A stretch of DNA of 64,000 bases, from assembly GCA_040219275.1 (NCBI GenBank), contig JAVJSU010000059.1, forward strand, positions 22,523-86,522, given 5' to 3'. The notes beneath the pieces were generated by a model. The model had not been told where the DNA came from and did not search any database. It worked only from the letters and a program-made list of their open reading frames with translations. Positions 62,301 to 64,000 of the stretch are shown one piece after another. The translations under genes and the position numbers were made by a program. Within the stretch, counting starts at the first letter, position 1. Each line of letters opens with the position of its first letter. This DNA comes from JAVJSU01 sp040219275. GTDB taxonomy: Bacteria > Chloroflexota > Anaerolineae > Aggregatilineales > Phototrophicaceae.

Positions 62301-63365
62301 TATGTCTACAAGCAATCGGATGTGCTGACGTACCTCAACCGTAATGAGGATGCGCTGGCACTGCTGGAAAAAGCCATTCAGCTGGACGGCAAAAACGCGC
62401 AAATCTGGGCGCAACACGGGCAAGTGATGCGCCGATTGAACCGCTATGAGGAGGCGCTGGCAAGTTATAGCCGTGCGGTGGAATTAGAACCCGATCACGA
62501 CTGGGCATGGAGCGGGCGGGGATTAACGCTCAGCCATTTGAACCGCCACGAAGAAGCCCTGTTCTGCTTCGAGAAGGCGCTGGAACTCAACAATTATGAC
62601 GCGTGGTACTGGTATAATCACGCGGACGAACTATTCACGCTGAACCGTGCGGAAGCCGCGCTGAATTCGCTGGATGAAGCCCTGAAGCTCAATCCGCGCC
62701 ATATTGAAAGCTGGGCGAAGCGCGGGCAAGCATTGCGCTCGTTGAACCGTTACGAGGACGCTATCTCCGCATTTGACCGTGCGGTACGGCTTAATCCGCG
62801 TTATGCGTGGGCATGGAATGGGCGCGGATTAACCCTGAAAGTGATGGACAGACGTGAAGAAGCGCTCGTCAGTTTTGAGTGCGCCATCACCGAAGACCCG
62901 TCACTAATTGCCTATCACATCAACCGCATCGAGCTTTTGCTGGATATGCAACGGACGCAGGATGCGCTGGCGGCGGTGGACGAAGCCATCAGCGTGGCGG
63001 CGGATAATGCCAATGTGTGGGCGCGGAAGGGGCAGGTGCTGAGGCGCTTGAACCTCTATGAAGACGCGATCCAGAGTTATGAACACGCGCTCTCACTGGA
63101 AGCGCATCATGCGTGGGCGTGGAACGGCTTAAGTATGTGCCAGAACGCGCTCGGACGCTTTACAGAGGCGGTCAGCAGTTCAGAAAAAGCGGTGCTCTAT
63201 GATCCGCAGGATGTGTGGTACTGGATTAATTTTAGTGATGTGCTGGAAAATATGGATGATCTGACCGGCGCGGAAGAGAAAATTCTGCGTGCGCTGGAAC
63301 TTGAACCCGATCACGAACAAGCCTTACGACGCTTAGAGAGAATACGTAAGAAGTTGAACTCATGA
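59328..63365 (+). CDS. Hanks-type Ser/Thr kinase fused to a large TPR array
   Basis: This is a 1345-aa soluble protein. An N-terminal unassigned region (1-265, with a helical part near 40-150) precedes the kinase domain (about 266-560; K305 in VAIKSF, HRDLKPAN with D406, DFG D424, APYMSPEQ). The first Gly of the usual glycine loop is replaced (VLWGGMGVVY). About 22 tetratricopeptide repeats (575-1340) follow, each close to the 34-residue consensus with W.W..KG..L..LGR..EAL..F..A. motifs. No membrane helix is seen, so it acts in the cytoplasm, probably as a phosphorylating scaffold. The start is GTG 59,328. Its stop overlaps the FHA gene (ATGA), so the two are made together. Confidence 0.9.
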   Translation: MSIDIPQTGRKPVALSESDIKALLRKRKQDDKRDLFATDSVLEISTLGKLALRRDDVNDYFALGDLCALQSVTEDCRLLIFYVGKTLTAYNRAIDNARHDVDRKLAQHAVDSYIAFTMLVARQTPSRRNIAVALWAVSERDEDESHERTSNREILGLLDAFRRETQTRPVKTQSVEALTNVDDMTDVYPHNNPLESDASITAVDIGLGDDDFSQAGEISASIFDTQVENNNDMVISGASATAAYGEKKVESGTDSKDSEIHIRRSDFVVGDRVEGRYEVAEVLWGGMGVVYLCYDHDQREPVAIKSFQRRFLDNERAVNRFTNEAITWIRLEKHRHIVQARLVQNIVNQPHIILEHISGPDDVGVDLRSWIDHSRLDLSRSVEFGLHIALGMRHANEKVPGLVHRDLKPANILVTHDGIVKVTDFGLVRTLDLDEPPLDTAGEEADAHPVNGNSRLTRVGAVVGTAPYMSPEQCQSKDVDVRSDVYSFGCVLYEMLTGHHVFNARKFPEWLKAHVEETPAFDDIEQGKIPPELQRFVLKCLEKEATNRPEDWNVIVDQMVSIYVEITGETPIMEITGPELEARELMDKGFSLTALGRYDEAIIAFDRAIDLQPDYAWAWARKGRTLRLLERHTEALDCYDRALEILPNYAWAWNGKGIILERIGKLDEALSCFETATNINPNVVWYWYNRAGVLSAQNKYAEAIPLLEKGLELDSAHPNSWAKLGQNYRYLHEYEKAIDNYEHAIRLDPGYGWAHNGCGLSLKAIGKNHEALLAFKRATRYQPDEVWPWYNLAELLVDMRRFHEAIQPAREATRTDPSYALGWAKLGQVMRYVGRYEESLHAYEHAVMLDPESAWAINGKGIAFEQMGRFEEAYECYREAAALKPSDVWHWYNQGNVLILMGRFKDALPPLERATRINPDHARSWARLGNVLRHLNRYDESLAAVRRSTDLVPTYAWAWSEMGTTLEMMGNYEEAIDAYRKASEFAPGEVFYVYKQSDVLTYLNRNEDALALLEKAIQLDGKNAQIWAQHGQVMRRLNRYEEALASYSRAVELEPDHDWAWSGRGLTLSHLNRHEEALFCFEKALELNNYDAWYWYNHADELFTLNRAEAALNSLDEALKLNPRHIESWAKRGQALRSLNRYEDAISAFDRAVRLNPRYAWAWNGRGLTLKVMDRREEALVSFECAITEDPSLIAYHINRIELLLDMQRTQDALAAVDEAISVAADNANVWARKGQVLRRLNLYEDAIQSYEHALSLEAHHAWAWNGLSMCQNALGRFTEAVSSSEKAVLYDPQDVWYWINFSDVLENMDDLTGAEEKILRALELEPDHEQALRRLERIRKKLNS

Positions 63366-63769
63366 ACCCATTTAATCGCAAATTCAGACGCGAAATTTCG
63401 ATCACTTATATGAGCGGTCCGTTTGATGGCAAAAAGCTCAACTTTGAGCAACCGACCATCGGCGACGAGCGCATCATCACCATTGGCAGGCGCGAAGGCT
63501 GTGATATTCACATGCCATTTGATAGTCAGGTCTCGCGGATTCATGCGCGGCTGGGCTGTGTGGCGGTGAATGCTGATGCTGACGATTCCCTCAATGATGA
63601 CTCGTTCGTGTTGTCCTTCTGGCTGGAAGATGGTGGCAGTCGTAACGGGACATTCATCGAAAAGCGCGAACAGCCGGTTGATGGTCGCATCAGTATGCGT
63701 CCCGGCACGCTGTTTCGCATCGGGCGGACGTGGATGCGCCTCGATATTCCGTTGTCGTATGGTGATTGA
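63362..63769 (+). CDS. FHA-domain protein coupled to the kinase-TPR gene
   Basis: This 135-aa protein is almost entirely one FHA domain. Phosphothreonine-binding motifs are TIGRREGCD (40-48), SRIHA (58-62) and GSRNGTF (92-98). An insert of about 15 acidic residues (NADADDSLNDD) lies between strands. The start ATG at 63,362 overlaps the TGA of the kinase-TPR gene (ATGA), a strong sign of co-translation and of a shared complex in which the FHA domain reads the kinase's own or its clients' phosphothreonines. Confidence 0.92.
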   Translation: MNPFNRKFRREISITYMSGPFDGKKLNFEQPTIGDERIITIGRREGCDIHMPFDSQVSRIHARLGCVAVNADADDSLNDDSFVLSFWLEDGGSRNGTFIEKREQPVDGRISMRPGTLFRIGRTWMRLDIPLSYGD

Positions 63770-63785
63770 CGATTGCGCACGGTTC

Positions 63786-63805
63786 GGGCGCAAAATATTG
63801 CGCCC
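63786..63805. terminator. Hairpin after the kinase-TPR/FHA operon
   Basis: GGGCGCAA and TTGCGCCC form an 8-bp perfect stem around AATA, followed by CTACATCAACGAG. It lies 16 bp after the FHA stop. It has the same organisation as the hairpin at 8,284-8,310. Confidence 0.6.
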
Positions 63806-63860
63806 TACATCAACGAGTAATAAACATAATCCGTAAGAGCGATTGTCTTTACAATTTTCC

Positions 63861-64000
63861 TGCTCAGTTGCAAGGTTATAAAGTAACTCGACAAAATCGC
63901 ATTGGGCTGAAACCCCAATGCTAGAATGATTTTCGAAACCCCACTGAAGTGGGCTGTTTTCACAAATGTACGGGAAGAATAGCCTGCTTCAGCAGGGTTT
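63861..64000. mobile_element. Second copy of the MITE-like element, cut by the window edge
   Basis: The left end TGCTCAGTTGCAA differs from the 41,563 terminal repeat by one base. From about 63,898 the sequence follows the 41.6-kb copy nearly base for base (GCATTGGGCTGAAACCCCAA; CCCCACTGAAGTGGGCTG; CAGCAGGG). The right end and any target duplication are outside the window. Confidence 0.8.

Noticed and set aside
61100..63340. Regularly spaced similar segments resembling a repeat array or CRISPR
   Set aside because: They are the 102-bp codon units of tetratricopeptide repeats in an open reading frame; the spacing and conserved Trp/Gly/Ala codons explain them.
1..64000. tRNA, rRNA or riboswitch genes
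   Set aside because: No cloverleaf-type T-arm sequence, rRNA core motif or known riboswitch core was seen by eye; a covariance-model search would be needed to exclude small RNAs.

Overview
The window reads as chromosomal DNA of a free-living bacterium with moderate GC content, most probably Chloroflexota (Anaerolineae-like). This is inferred from the gene families: transmembrane Hanks-type kinases with TE-rich extracellular stalks, a TPR-kinase/FHA pair, TlpA-NHL and DUF2277 proteins, very large PAS/GAF histidine kinases, many GTG/TTG starts, and hairpin-rich dispersed intergenic repeats. I see no rRNA, tRNA, CRISPR array, phage gene or transposase gene.

Layout. 0-9 kb: a small ORF, a DUF2785 protein, a receiver-PAS4-histidine kinase, a YgiN-like monooxygenase, two tandem M3 metallopeptidases and a YacP-type NYN protein. 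9-25 kb: a membrane Ser/Thr kinase, a small membrane protein, a secreted thioredoxin-NHL protein, an aldo/keto reductase, an FHA membrane protein, a MarR regulator, a cNMP-binding/bPH membrane protein, an amylosucrase operon and a membrane histidine kinase. 24.5-33.4 kb: a signalling block on the minus strand holding a 1546-aa multi-GAF histidine kinase, an unusual threonine-synthase-like enzyme fused to two receiver domains, two stand-alone receivers and a GNAT protein. 33.7-41.5 kb: glycerol-3-phosphate dehydrogenase, then a plus-strand partner-switching cluster (STAS antagonist, SpoIIE-type phosphatase, RsbW-type kinase, receiver) ending in a hybrid kinase with a LOV-type blue-light domain. 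41.5-50 kb: a MITE-like element, small secreted and redox proteins, a frameshifted HD-domain gene and a carbohydrate ABC importer without its ATPase. 50-64 kb: two AT-richer genes, one of them (an FGE-fold protein) framed by 51-bp direct repeats; an AAA ATPase; a second membrane Ser/Thr kinase; a Clp ATPase without a middle domain; and a giant kinase-TPR protein translationally coupled to an FHA protein.

The common theme is signal transduction. The window holds four histidine kinases, three Ser/Thr kinases, two FHA readers, a partner-switching module and six or more receiver domains, with carbohydrate uptake and utilisation, proteolysis and redox housekeeping in between. The items most worth following are the enzyme-receiver fusion, the LOV kinase joined to a partner-switching module, and the small TIR/TSD-bounded mobile element that has inserted into a second repeat family.
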